Shown: piece by piece, positions 17,342-26,294 of the stretch | How positions within the stretch are numbered: the stretch's first letter is position 1 | How the letters are laid out: the number at the start of each line of letters is the position of its first letter | Origin: CAZXSK01 sp964642855 | GTDB lineage: Bacteria; Planctomycetota; Phycisphaerae; SM23-33 | Assembly: GCA_964642855.1 (NCBI GenBank) | Contig: CAZXSK010000050.1 | Coordinates: 1-32,883, forward strand | Direction: 5' to 3' | Length of the DNA stretch: 32,883 nucleotides | Translations under genes and position numbers: made by a program | The notes under the pieces: generated by a model | The model's database searches: none | What the model was told of the DNA's origin: nothing | What the model saw: only the letters and a program-made list of their open reading frames with translations

Positions 17342-17462
17342 TCCGGCTTCTGTTTACGCCCGCACTGTTCCTCGCAAGAAGCCCTTCGCCTGGGCCCGGT
17401 ATATGGTAGAATGCCCTGCCGGCCGACGAATTGTTTCCGACCCCGGACCAGAGGTTGATGAC

Positions 17463-18482
17463 GTGGAATTGAGCATCACGCTGGATGACCCGCAGAAAGC
17501 CCGGACGCTGTTCGGCCCGGGCGATCAGCATCTGCGCATGATCCGCGAAGCTTTGGGCGTGCAGGTCTTCGCGCGGGACGGCAAGGTCAAACTCACCGGC
17601 GCGCCCAGAGAGGTCACCCGGGCTGCGTCCGTCCTCGAGCACCTCCAGCGAACCGCACGGCAGAAACAAAGCGTCACCCCCGCTTCGGTCGCTGAGGCGA
17701 TCTCCCGCGCCGCCCGCGACGAGAAGAAGGAAGCCTCCAGCGTGCTGGATGTGTATGTGTCCGGCCAGCTGGTCAAACCCAAAACCCCGGGCCAGACGCG
17801 GTACATCGAAGCTGTCCGAACGCATGATCTCGTCTTCTGCACAGGCCCGGCCGGCACGGGCAAAACGTATCTCGCGGTCGCCATCGCGGTGCACATGCTC
17901 AAGCACCGCCAGGCCAAGCGGCTGATTCTGGTCAGGCCGGCCGTCGAAGCCGGCGAAAAGCTCGGCTTCCTGCCCGGCGACATGCAGGCAAAGGTCAACC
18001 CGTACCTCAGGCCGCTTTTCGACGCACTGCACGATATGATGGACTACGATCAGATCCGGCGGTTCATGGTCAATGACCTGATCGAGGTGATTCCGCTGGC
18101 GTTCATGCGTGGCCGAACGCTCAATGATTCGTTCATCATCCTCGACGAGGCCCAGAACACCACCGCCTCGCAGATGATGATGTTCTTGACCCGGATGGGT
18201 CACGGCTCGAAGATGGTGGTCACCGGAGACGACAGTCAGGTGGACCTCGAGTCCGGTGTACGGAGCGGCCTGCTGGACGCCAAACAGCGCCTGACGGGCA
18301 TCAAGGGCGTGTCGATGGTCCGCCTGGAGAAAGGCGATATCGTCCGGCATCGACTGGTACAGAGCATCGTGGACGCTTACGGAGGCGGCATTCGTCCGTC
18401 GGCCGGGCCTTCAGGACAGTTGGCCGGACCGGTCGGAGACCCCTCGAAAGCCGGGAAGGAAACCGGCTGGGAACCCCAGTAG
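17463..18482 (+). CDS. phoH: PhoH family ATPase
   Basis: PhoH-like proteins are P-loop ATPases linked to RNA metabolism; the neighbouring ybeY (rRNA maturation) supports such a role. From the GTG at 17463 the protein has 339 residues, the usual length. An N-terminal KH-like part (about 1-70) is followed by Walker A GPAGTGKT at 128-135, VRPAVEAGEKLGFLPGD, and Walker B LDEAQNTT with DEAQ at 228-231. The conserved MVVTGDDSQVDL follows. I chose GTG because it has AGAGG 8 bases upstream and because a plausible -10 box (TAGAAT, 17407-17412) lies between it and the open upstream frame, which begins at 17298. It is the first gene of the conserved phoH, 7TM-HD, ybeY order. Confidence 0.93.
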   Translation: MELSITLDDPQKARTLFGPGDQHLRMIREALGVQVFARDGKVKLTGAPREVTRAASVLEHLQRTARQKQSVTPASVAEAISRAARDEKKEASSVLDVYVSGQLVKPKTPGQTRYIEAVRTHDLVFCTGPAGTGKTYLAVAIAVHMLKHRQAKRLILVRPAVEAGEKLGFLPGDMQAKVNPYLRPLFDALHDMMDYDQIRRFMVNDLIEVIPLAFMRGRTLNDSFIILDEAQNTTASQMMMFLTRMGHGSKMVVTGDDSQVDLESGVRSGLLDAKQRLTGIKGVSMVRLEKGDIVRHRLVQSIVDAYGGGIRPSAGPSGQLAGPVGDPSKAGKETGWEPQ

Positions 18483-18487
18483 GCACC

Positions 18488-18540
18488 GGGCGGAAGGGAC
18501 CCCGCCTGCAGGGCAGGAACCTGCGATAAAGTTTCCGCCC
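18488..18540 (+). other. Structured spacer between phoH and the 7TM-HD gene
   Basis: GGGCGGAA (18488-18495) pairs perfectly with TTCCGCCC (18533-18540). The 37-base interior contains GCAGG/CCTGC repeats that can form a second hairpin. It starts 6 bases after the phoH stop codon. It may be an attenuator, an RNA-processing site or a stabilising stem. Confidence 0.4.
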
Positions 18541-18598
18541 CAACGTGTCGACAGAGACACTAAGCCTCGCTCCATCCATTCCGATACCGATAGGGCTT

Positions 18599-21028
18599 AT
18601 GTGGCCTTTTAAACGCAAATCCCGCAGGCGCGTCGAGGGGCGCGAGACCACCGCCGAGTGGCTTACCCGAAGCTGGCAGAAGTTCCGGGAAGCGGGAGGC
18701 TTGCGCGCCGTAGGCCTGGCCGTTATCTTCTACCTTGCTGTCCTCGCGATGGACCTGTTCCCCCTTGAGCAGATCCCCTACAGGCGCGGCCAGTTCGTCC
18801 CGCAGGATATCCACGCAAGGACATCTTTCCAGATGCCCTCGCCCCAGCGGATGGAAGCCCGCCGACGGCATATCCGCGAGGCCACCCGGGCCACGTTCCG
18901 CCTGAATACCAGCCTCGTGTACGACCAGCTCATGCCCGTCCTTCGGAACCTGCCCGAGAGGCTGCGCGCTGCCACCCAGCCTGCCACCCAGGACCAAGAA
19001 CTCCGCAAGCGATTCGGACTCGCCGACGACCAGGCCGTCCAGGAATTCTGGGACCGCCTGAAGGTCCTCGATACCGACGCCTACGCCCAGGCGATCCAGG
19101 AACTCCAGAACCGGCTGGCAGAGACCTACATCGTAGCCGACGAGCAGGCAACCGAGCAGGTCCGCCGCAGTGCCGGGGAAGTGATTCTCGTCTCCGATAC
19201 AGCGAGGCGGGTCGTGGACATCCAGGACCTCATCAGCCTGAGGAAGACGGAGCGAATCCGGTCTGAAGTCGATCGGCTGTCCGTACCCTTCGATGCTTCC
19301 ATCAGGCCGTACATGAAGGCGTACCTGCTTTCGGCACTGACCGGCGACCAGCCGATGTACCTCTATGACAGCCAGGCCACCCAGCGGGATATCGCCACGG
19401 CACTGGCCGACCTGGAAGCCAATCCCCCCGCCGGACCGGATGGCGTGTTCGAGCGGTTCGAGCGCGGCGAGATCATCGCCAGCGCCACACGAGATGACCA
19501 GGACAGCTCGTGGTCCGCCGAAGGACTCTCCGAAGCCGAGTACGCACGTCTGCAGGCCGAGCACCTCCAGTATCTCCGAGACGAGGGACGCGTCTCGCCG
19601 CTTGCCAGAACGGGCAGGATTGCCGGACGCGCCGCGCTGCTGCTGATCCTCGTGATCATGCTCTGCATCTACGTGGCCCGCTACAGACCCGAGCTTGCCC
19701 GGGAACTCAGCCGCGGGGCCGTGCTTACCACCACGCTGATTGTCATGCTGGGAATCTCCCGGGCCATGCTTGTCGCCCCGGGATGGAATCGCCACGCGTC
19801 GCTGCTGCCGGTATTGATGATGTCCATGGTGGCAGTTATCGCCTACGGCCGGCGGTTTGCCCTGGGTCTGTCGGCCGTCATCGCGATCCTGGTTTCCCTG
19901 CAGATGCAGGCCACGCTGTCGATGCTCGTGGTCCTCACCGTCGGGGCTGTCGTCTGCATCTATCAGCTCAACGAAATCCGCACGAGGACCAAGCTGATCC
20001 GCGTATCGGCGGTCGCTGCCCTCAGCGTGTTCGTGGTCGATGTCGCCTGGGGCCTCTCGATGTCGATCCCGTGGAAGTTCTCCCTGCTCGACGGGCTGTG
20101 GGGCATGGGCTTCGCCCTCCTGGCTGGGTTCCTTGTCCAGGGAATCCTGCCGATCGTCGAACGCGTCTTCCGCGTGGTGACCAGCATGACCCTGCTGGAA
20201 TGGTGCGACGCATCCAAGCCCCTGATGAAACGCCTGGCGATGGAAGCCCCGGGCACCTACAACCACTCCCTGCAGCTGGGCGCCATCTGCGAAGCAGCCG
20301 CCGAGAGCATCGGAGCCAACGGTCTGCTCGCCCGCGTGGGCGCGTACTATCACGACATCGGCAAGATCAACAAGCCCAGGTACTTCGTCGAGAACCAGGG
20401 CTCGGAAGCCTCCAAGCATGCCAAGCTCTCGCCCGCCATGAGCCTGCTGATCATCATCGGGCACGTGAAGGACGGCTTGGAGATGGCGCGGGAATACGGC
20501 CTTCCGGAGATGCTCCACGAGTTCATTGCGACCCATCACGGAACGACCCTCGTGCAGTATTTCTACAAGGCGGCGGCTGAGCAACGGAGGAACGCAACCG
20601 ACCGGGCGCCGGACGAAGTTGAGTTCCGCTACCCGGGCCCCAAGCCCAATCGCAAGGAAACAGCAATCCTGATGCTCTCCGATGCGTCGGAGTCTTCCGT
20701 CCGCGCCATGAACGAACCCACCCCGGGGCGCATCGAGAGCCAGGTCCACACGATGATCTCGCGCCGCCTGACCGACGGACAACTCGACGAGTGCAGCCTG
20801 ACCCTCCGGGAAGTTCACCAGATCGAAGCGTCGATCATCAAAAGCCTCTGCAGCATCTACCATTCGCGGATCGCCTACCCCACTCCGCCCGGCCAGAAAC
20901 CCTCCGCCGCCGAACGCAATCCGAAAAAGCAGCCGGAGGAGACAGAAGCCGAGAACTCCCCATCGCCTGACGAGGCCCCGGAACCACGCATCCTCGCCAG
21001 CGAGGGGGGAGGGCCTACTCCCCAATGA
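18599..21028 (+). CDS. 7TM-HD family cyclic-di-nucleotide phosphodiesterase (PgpH/YqfF-like)
   Basis: Characterised PgpH proteins hydrolyse c-di-AMP. This 809-residue inner-membrane protein follows the family plan. A basic N-terminus (MWPFKRKSRRR) precedes TM1 (about 36-56). A large extracytoplasmic 7TMR-HDED domain (about 57-330) follows, then a block of about seven TM helices (roughly 340-525). The cytoplasmic HD domain has YNHS with His556, YYHDIGK with His585-Asp586, and ATHHGT with His646-His647. The tail is low-complexity (Pro, Glu). I prefer the ATG at 18599 over a GTG at 18545, because the latter would begin 5 bases after a strong RNA stem and lacks a ribosome binding site. The support at 18599 (GGG) is also weak. 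Its stop codon abuts the stop of the convergent gene with no spacer. Confidence 0.9.
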   Translation: MWPFKRKSRRRVEGRETTAEWLTRSWQKFREAGGLRAVGLAVIFYLAVLAMDLFPLEQIPYRRGQFVPQDIHARTSFQMPSPQRMEARRRHIREATRATFRLNTSLVYDQLMPVLRNLPERLRAATQPATQDQELRKRFGLADDQAVQEFWDRLKVLDTDAYAQAIQELQNRLAETYIVADEQATEQVRRSAGEVILVSDTARRVVDIQDLISLRKTERIRSEVDRLSVPFDASIRPYMKAYLLSALTGDQPMYLYDSQATQRDIATALADLEANPPAGPDGVFERFERGEIIASATRDDQDSSWSAEGLSEAEYARLQAEHLQYLRDEGRVSPLARTGRIAGRAALLLILVIMLCIYVARYRPELARELSRGAVLTTTLIVMLGISRAMLVAPGWNRHASLLPVLMMSMVAVIAYGRRFALGLSAVIAILVSLQMQATLSMLVVLTVGAVVCIYQLNEIRTRTKLIRVSAVAALSVFVVDVAWGLSMSIPWKFSLLDGLWGMGFALLAGFLVQGILPIVERVFRVVTSMTLLEWCDASKPLMKRLAMEAPGTYNHSLQLGAICEAAAESIGANGLLARVGAYYHDIGKINKPRYFVENQGSEASKHAKLSPAMSLLIIIGHVKDGLEMAREYGLPEMLHEFIATHHGTTLVQYFYKAAAEQRRNATDRAPDEVEFRYPGPKPNRKETAILMLSDASESSVRAMNEPTPGRIESQVHTMISRRLTDGQLDECSLTLREVHQIEASIIKSLCSIYHSRIAYPTPPGQKPSAAERNPKKQPEETEAENSPSPDEAPEPRILASEGGGPTPQ

Positions 21029-22609
21029 CTACTCCCGGTTGTCGCTGAAGACCTTCTGCCGCGTGGGTGCGTAGGGATCTTCCTTGCCCTTCAGCGACAC
21101 CAGCAACAGCACCGACGCAGCGAACATCAGCACATAGTGCCAGAAGGTGATCCCGTAGGCCGATGCGTAATCTGCCCAGTGTTCGCCAACCTTCGAGCTG
21201 TGCCCGCCGATCTTGGCAATCAGCTTGAAGAACGCCCCGCCATTTGCCCACTCCAGCACCCCGGCCGCGATCACCATCGCCAGGGCGACCTGCCGGACCC
21301 GTTTGCCCATCCTCCCAAACGCCAACGCCGTCCAGACCCCCGTTGCAGCGACCAGCAGGATCCCGGAATGGTGGCTCCAGGTGCGCTGGTTCAGCAGCAG
21401 GATCCCCAGCGTCACCAGCCCGTAGTGCATGGTGCGTCGCCCGTCGGTCCGGGGCAGTTTCCGCCAGCCGATCGCCCAAGCCATCAGGCCCACCACCGCC
21501 ACCTGGACAACGCGAACCATCATCTTGACCGTCGCGGGCGACAGCGAGATCAGCGTGATCCACCCGGGCTTGCGCAGGCCGGTATAGTGCGGATCGTCGT
21601 CGGCGTTCCAGAAGATGTCGCCGAACTGCCCATCCAGGAACAGCCGGCTGAACACGCCCGAAATCGACTGGTTCACGTGGATCGGATACCAGGCGCCTTC
21701 CACCAGACCGGGCAGAATCAGGTTCTCCATCCAGCTTTCCCCGAAGGCAAGGAACCGCTCCGGGCCGAGGATCGCTGTCGGAAACCCTACCGCCAGCACC
21801 AGCCCCGCGATTACCGTCCCGCCCAGCAGCTTCCAGTTCCGCTGGTACAGCCAGTACAGCACGAACAGAGCGGGGGTCATCTTGATGCAGATCGCCAGGG
21901 CAAGCGGCACGCCGGCCAGCCAGTCCCGCCCTTTGCGATACAGCCACAGATGGCAGACCACCGCAGCCAGCACGAACCCGTTGGTGTTGCCGTGCTGAAT
22001 GTCACCGATGATAAACGGCAGGCTCCATGCGATTCCCAGGCCGAGTACCCAGTCGGGCAGCTTCGCATCGTGGTGGCGGGCAACGTCGGCGATCATCCAG
22101 AACGCAAGCGCGATCACCAGCACCTTGAGAATCGTGAATACCAGCGCCGCCGCCGTGGGTGGCAGCCAGGAGAACGGTGTCAGCAGGATCACGACCAGGG
22201 GCATATTCGGATGCAGGTGTACCCCCTGGGCCCGCTCCAGGTCGTCCTCATCGGGCTCGGGGCGGGGTTCATTGGCATCCGGGTCGACCGGACGATGGTA
22301 GATGTTCTCCCCGCGCCAGAACGCGTCCACGTGCCTGCTCCACCGGCCAATGGCGCCCTTGTGACGTTTGGGCTCCTCCGCGTCCGGTGAGATCTCCCCG
22401 GCGACCACCTTCTGGTCATACTTCTGGCCTTTGCGGACATTCCTCCGCGTCAGCAAGGTGAACTGTACCAGCGGCGTGACCAAGGCTGCAAACACCAGGA
22501 AGTAGCAGATCCCGCGAAGCACGCGAGCCTTCCGCCGCGCCTTGGGATCGGTGGGAAGGTCGATCGAAATCGGACCCCGTCTTCCACGTTCTCGAAGGTT
22601 GGTTCCCAT
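21029..22609 (-). CDS. GT87 family membrane glycosyltransferase (DUF2029)
   Basis: GT87 enzymes use polyprenyl-phosphate mannose or a related lipid-linked sugar on the outer face of the inner membrane. The 526-residue protein has about ten predicted TM helices: TM1 at about 33-53, others from about 140 onward. A first extracytoplasmic loop contains AFWRGENIYH. Typical motifs follow, including GDIQHGNTNGFVLAAVV and ICIKMTPALFVLYWLYQRNW. It lies antiparallel inside the otherwise conserved phoH, 7TM-HD, ybeY order. A candidate promoter (TGGACG, 17 bases, TAGAGT on the minus strand, 22647-22619) puts the start site about 3 bases before the ATG at 22609. Substrate and acceptor are unknown. Confidence 0.88.
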   Translation of the reverse strand: MGTNLRERGRRGPISIDLPTDPKARRKARVLRGICYFLVFAALVTPLVQFTLLTRRNVRKGQKYDQKVVAGEISPDAEEPKRHKGAIGRWSRHVDAFWRGENIYHRPVDPDANEPRPEPDEDDLERAQGVHLHPNMPLVVILLTPFSWLPPTAAALVFTILKVLVIALAFWMIADVARHHDAKLPDWVLGLGIAWSLPFIIGDIQHGNTNGFVLAAVVCHLWLYRKGRDWLAGVPLALAICIKMTPALFVLYWLYQRNWKLLGGTVIAGLVLAVGFPTAILGPERFLAFGESWMENLILPGLVEGAWYPIHVNQSISGVFSRLFLDGQFGDIFWNADDDPHYTGLRKPGWITLISLSPATVKMMVRVVQVAVVGLMAWAIGWRKLPRTDGRRTMHYGLVTLGILLLNQRTWSHHSGILLVAATGVWTALAFGRMGKRVRQVALAMVIAAGVLEWANGGAFFKLIAKIGGHSSKVGEHWADYASAYGITFWHYVLMFAASVLLLVSLKGKEDPYAPTRQKVFSDNRE

Positions 22610-22664
22610 GGTCGAATTACTCTACAAATCCCAGACTGTTCCGTCCACGGTTCGTATCGAGACG

Positions 22665-22693
22665 TTGCAAGATCCCCACCGGCTGGCTATCCT
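22665..22693 (+). promoter_or_regulatory. Candidate ybeY promoter
   Basis: TTGCAA (22665-22670), 17 bases, TATCCT (22688-22693). The predicted start site is about 22700, which is the GTG start codon of ybeY. No ribosome binding site is present, which fits a leaderless mRNA. Confidence 0.5.
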
Positions 22694-22699
22694 CCTGCC

Positions 22700-23161
22700 G
22701 TGCGTTCCGCCAACTGCCAACCCGACGTGACGATCAGCTCCACCCAGTCAGCCATGCGCGTACCCCGCAGGCAGATCCGCCAGATCATCGATCTGCTGGC
22801 CGGCGAGGAGTCAGCCCGGATCGCGGATGTCGACGTCGCGATCGTCGACGACGATCAGATGGCCGAACTCAACGCACGCCACCTGTCGCACCGGGGAACC
22901 ACCGACGTGCTGAGTTTCGACCTCTCCGATTCAGCTCGTCCGGGCCTGTCGGTGCAGTTGGTCATTTCGGGCCCGGAGGCCGCCCGCCAGGGCCCCCTCC
23001 ACGGCGAAACGAAAACCCGAGAGCTGCTGCGATACGTCGTCCACGGGTTGCTTCACCAGCTTGGTTACGAGGACCAGTCCGTCCGCGGGGCTGCCCGGAT
23101 GCACGCCAGGGAAGATGAGATCCTCGCTCTCCACAGGGCCCGGCGTCAGTCCGGCTGCTGA
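22700..23161 (+). CDS. ybeY: Endoribonuclease YbeY (rRNA maturation factor)
   Basis: YbeY is a single-strand RNase that acts in 16S rRNA 3' maturation and ribosome quality control. The 153-residue protein keeps the family layout: VTISSTQSAMRVPRRQI at the N-terminus, ALNARHL-like segment, TDVLSFDL, and the zinc motif HGLLHQLGYED. His115 and His119 match the first two ligands of HGxLHLxGYDH, but the third position is Asp125 instead of His. As I recall, Bacteroidetes YbeY proteins also have Asp there, so activity may be retained. The GTG at 22700 is chosen because homology to the first strand begins right after it. The tail overlaps the convergent comF-like gene by 16 bases. Confidence 0.9.
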   Translation: MRSANCQPDVTISSTQSAMRVPRRQIRQIIDLLAGEESARIADVDVAIVDDDQMAELNARHLSHRGTTDVLSFDLSDSARPGLSVQLVISGPEAARQGPLHGETKTRELLRYVVHGLLHQLGYEDQSVRGAARMHAREDEILALHRARRQSGC

Positions 23162-23964
23162 CCGTCGACGGTGTCCGGACCGGGCGGCTCGATGTGGGCC
23201 CGCCATGCCTCCCCGGGCTCGGACTTCGCCAGTACCGCCAGTTGCACGTGGCCGGCCCCTGAGCCCAGGAGTTGCCTCGCGGCTTCGTTGGCGGTCGCGC
23301 CGGTGGTGGTCACATCGTCGACCAGCAGCACCGTCTCGCCGGCCAGGGCGCAGGTGGGCTCGAACGCGCCCCGGACGTTCTCGATCCTCGCCGTCCGCGA
23401 CAGCCTGACCTGCGGCGGGGTGTTGCGCACCCGGCGGAGCAGCCCCTCCAACCCCAGAGACAGTTCACCCGCCAGCCGCTCCGCGATGACCTGGGCGTGA
23501 TCCGTACCCCGCAGCAATCTCCGCCGCCAGTGCGAGGGCACCCACGTTACGACCTCGGGCGGATACTCGCCCGCTGCCGCCGCCACGCGCCCGCCCAACA
23601 AGACCGTCGCCCGCCGGAGCATGCCCGTTCGCCCGCGGTATTTCACGTCGCGAACGACGGTTCGGAGCGGGTCGGAATACGGGCCCAGCCGGTGGGTCAC
23701 CTCGAATCGCGGGAGCGTGGACGGACAGTCGCCGCAACCGTCCGTCCTTTGGGAAATGTTCGGTGGCAGGGTCGACCCGCAACGCGTGCAGTAAGGCAAC
23801 GCCACCAGCGACAGCAGCCGGACGTTGCACCGGCTGCACAGGCCGCCGGAAATATCATCCGACGACCCGCAGCACTGGCAGCTCTCCGGAAACAGCAGGC
23901 CGGTGAAGGCACTTCCGGCCAGTCGCAGTCCTCGCCACGTGCCTGCCACCGCGCCGGTTCTCAT
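23146..23964 (-). CDS. ComF family phosphoribosyltransferase-like protein
   Basis: ComF proteins join an N-terminal zinc-binding region to a type I phosphoribosyltransferase domain and are needed for DNA uptake in naturally competent bacteria; in others the role is unknown. In this 272-residue protein four CxxC pairs are visible (Cys29/32, 43/46, 59/62, 77/80). The PRTase part follows, with KYRGRTGMLRRA and the PRPP loop VLLVDDVTTTGAT at about 218-230. Its start overlaps the stop of the upstream helical-repeat gene by 4 bases (ATGA), implying translational coupling. No other competence gene is in the window. Confidence 0.9.
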   Translation of the reverse strand: MRTGAVAGTWRGLRLAGSAFTGLLFPESCQCCGSSDDISGGLCSRCNVRLLSLVALPYCTRCGSTLPPNISQRTDGCGDCPSTLPRFEVTHRLGPYSDPLRTVVRDVKYRGRTGMLRRATVLLGGRVAAAAGEYPPEVVTWVPSHWRRRLLRGTDHAQVIAERLAGELSLGLEGLLRRVRNTPPQVRLSRTARIENVRGAFEPTCALAGETVLLVDDVTTTGATANEAARQLLGSGAGHVQLAVLAKSEPGEAWRAHIEPPGPDTVDGQQPD

Positions 23965-26060
23965 GGCCGGGGAAACTCCGTGGAGAGAGACCCAGCCCGA
24001 AGCGCGAAGTCAAATCGCAGGATCTGAACCTGCCACGTTTTCAGATCCTCCCGGCCGCAGGGCGTGACCCGCTGCAGCGACGGGGCGCAGACGGCGATCA
24101 CTTCGTCAAAGTGGCGATCCACCAGGAGCGTTGCGATATCGTTGGTGGGCGAAAGCGTCGTCCACAGCAGCCAGCGAAGTGCTCGGGCATCGCCGCTGGC
24201 CAGGGCCGCGGTGAACGCCCGACGCTGCGGGAATTCGTGGACGTACAGCAGTTCCCGCACCCGCCGGCGGTATTCCTGTTGTCCGAGCAGCAGCAGGGCG
24301 CAGCGGTAGGTCTCCGTGATCGCCTGGTCGAACTCCTCCAGCCGATAGTCGCCGTCGACGCGCGGCAGGATCCGTCGGGTCGCTTCCTGCCGATCCGCCT
24401 CGGAGTCAGCAGCCAACGCCATCAGCATCGCGCCCGCGCCGCGCTCGTTCTCGTTGTAGACCGGCGGCGGACCGTTGGCGTCCGAGGCGACATGGATCGA
24501 CGGGACCGGCAGCATCTCCGTGCCCATCGCCATCGCGCGGTTGGGATCCAGCCGGGCCAGGTGCCACGTCAGATAGTCCGCTGCAGTCGGCCGGTCGATG
24601 TGTGTGACATCGCGTACCTCGCGCGTGAAATCGCCCCCCTCATCAAGCAGCCACAGGCTCACCGCAGCAGCAGCCGATGCCTGCGGCGTCAGCAGGGGAC
24701 CGTCGGCAAGGGTAGCGTTCGGGTCGTTGGGGTCGACCCCCTCCGGCCAGACTTCGTATGCCATCGCCCGTCGCAACAGCTGGATTCGCCGGGCCTCACG
24801 CTGTAGAAGCTCCGCGTCGGCAGGGGCGTTGGGGTCGGGGCGTTCGGTGGTCCCCAGCAGCCGGGCGGCCTCCACCATCGCCAGCTCGAACGACGGCGAC
24901 CAGAGCTTCTCGACCAGTCCGACGACCTCGCGGTAGACGGGAATGTCCTGCTCGCGCGAGACGAGCAAGGCAGCCATCAACTGGTCGTAGGCGATCTTCC
25001 TGCCCGGATCGATCGCCCCGCGGATCGTGCTGCGGACGTCGTTACGGAATGCCCCGTCGTCCATACCCAGACGCCCGGCGGCGAGAATCGCCATCGCCGG
25101 GGGCGTTTCGCCCTGCCTGCGGGCTTCAGCCAGGATCTCCCGTACCGCTCGGCGGGCGCGGTCGTCTCCCAACAAGGTCATCACGTGCAGCAGCCGGTCC
25201 CGCAACTGCCAGTTGTACCGATGGTCGATCAGTTCCCTGCAGATGCGCGGTGAATACCGCTGCGGGTCGAGCATCGCAAGCGCCCAGCACGCGCTGCTGC
25301 GGGCCCGCCAGTCTACGGCGGAGAGCAACGACTCGACACGTTCGATCTGCGACCGCCTTCCCGCCAGCCCGACCACCAGCGCGGCCGCGGCAGGCACGTC
25401 GGCGTTGGGGTCGTGGTAGTCAGCCCCGACGAACCGTTCCGCACGTGGATCGGACCGGCTGTCCCATGTCTGCACCGGCGTCGACAGCAGCGCCGCCAGT
25501 GAACGGTCGTCGCCGATGACCCCCGCCAGAACGGCAACGTTCTGACCGATCAGGCTGTTGGGCTCGGCGCGCCCCCGATGCCGCACGCACTCCTCCACCG
25601 CCTGCCGGACGTACTCGTTGTCCCGACGGTCGAAGATCATCAGCGTAACCACTTCCAGGCTGTGGCGAAGCCTCTGGATGCTCGGGGGCCTGGCGAAGTT
25701 GCCCCGCAACTCCATCAGCCGCCGGCGGTCCACCCACCGGGCGTCGACCTGCCCGTAGAATTTCCCCAGCCGGATCAGTGCACTGCTGATGGAATAGAAC
25801 TGCCGGTCGCTGTCGGTATCGAGATGGTTCTTCAGCGTTTCGAGCGTGCCCGGGGACCGCCTGGCCATCTGCACGGCCCGCTCGATGGCATGGGCGCGGA
25901 CGTCGGGATCGCCGTCGCCCAGTTGCCTCAGCAGGAGTTGATCGCGAATCACCGGCAGCAGCAGCAACGCTGCCCCCAGCCCGATCACCAGGGAAAGAAG
26001 GGCGGTAAAGGCCCGTCTCTGCCAGGGATGGGCCTTCATGTAGGCTACGAACGCTCGCAT
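23961..26060 (-). CDS. Membrane-anchored HEAT-like repeat protein of unknown function
   Basis: From the ATG at 26060 the protein has 699 residues. One TM helix at about 16-38 (FTALLSLVIGLGAALLLLPV) follows a basic N-terminus, so the bulk should be periplasmic. The remainder is alpha-helical, with HEAT-like units such as LRQLGDGDPDVRAHAIERAV and AVDWRARSSACWALAMLDPQ, typical of planctomycete scaffold-like proteins. No catalytic motif is visible. A promoter-like TTGCCC, 17 bases, TACACT ends 7 bases before the chosen ATG. An in-frame upstream start at 26096 would lie in the -35 box. It is translationally coupled to the comF-like gene. Confidence 0.8.
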   Translation of the reverse strand: MRAFVAYMKAHPWQRRAFTALLSLVIGLGAALLLLPVIRDQLLLRQLGDGDPDVRAHAIERAVQMARRSPGTLETLKNHLDTDSDRQFYSISSALIRLGKFYGQVDARWVDRRRLMELRGNFARPPSIQRLRHSLEVVTLMIFDRRDNEYVRQAVEECVRHRGRAEPNSLIGQNVAVLAGVIGDDRSLAALLSTPVQTWDSRSDPRAERFVGADYHDPNADVPAAAALVVGLAGRRSQIERVESLLSAVDWRARSSACWALAMLDPQRYSPRICRELIDHRYNWQLRDRLLHVMTLLGDDRARRAVREILAEARRQGETPPAMAILAAGRLGMDDGAFRNDVRSTIRGAIDPGRKIAYDQLMAALLVSREQDIPVYREVVGLVEKLWSPSFELAMVEAARLLGTTERPDPNAPADAELLQREARRIQLLRRAMAYEVWPEGVDPNDPNATLADGPLLTPQASAAAAVSLWLLDEGGDFTREVRDVTHIDRPTAADYLTWHLARLDPNRAMAMGTEMLPVPSIHVASDANGPPPVYNENERGAGAMLMALAADSEADRQEATRRILPRVDGDYRLEEFDQAITETYRCALLLLGQQEYRRRVRELLYVHEFPQRRAFTAALASGDARALRWLLWTTLSPTNDIATLLVDRHFDEVIAVCAPSLQRVTPCGREDLKTWQVQILRFDFALRAGSLSTEFPRP

Positions 26061-26067
26061 GGCCACC

Positions 26068-26096
26068 AGTGTACGTACCGGCAGGTCGCCGGGCAA
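26068..26096 (-). promoter_or_regulatory. Candidate promoter of the HEAT-like protein gene
   Basis: On the minus strand, TTGCCC (26096-26091), 17 bases, TACACT (26073-26068). The start site would fall at about 26061, next to the ATG at 26060, giving a leaderless or nearly leaderless transcript. Confidence 0.4.
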
Positions 26097-26294
26097 GATT
26101 CACCCGGCAGCGCGGCCAGGTATGAACGTTCGCGCCAAGGGTTGGTCCCCGCGCCAGGCCAAGCCGGCGCCCGCCGAATGCACGCGTGGCGAGTCGGAGC
26201 GTGAAACCGGGAGACAGCGGAGGGAGAACCCCGGGGACGCAATCGCCTGGCGCGACCATGCGCAAGGCCCATGGGGGCACGTTTCGGCTGGCGG

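Noticed and set aside
17298..17462. Longer PhoH start
   Set aside because: The extra 55 residues overlap a terminator-like hairpin and a probable -10 box and have no similarity to the family; the GTG at 17463 has a ribosome binding site.
18560..21025. 821-residue minus-strand open frame
   Set aside because: It lies opposite the 7TM-HD gene, whose TM helices and HD motifs are clear; the frame is rich in Gly, His and Asp and shows no recognisable fold.
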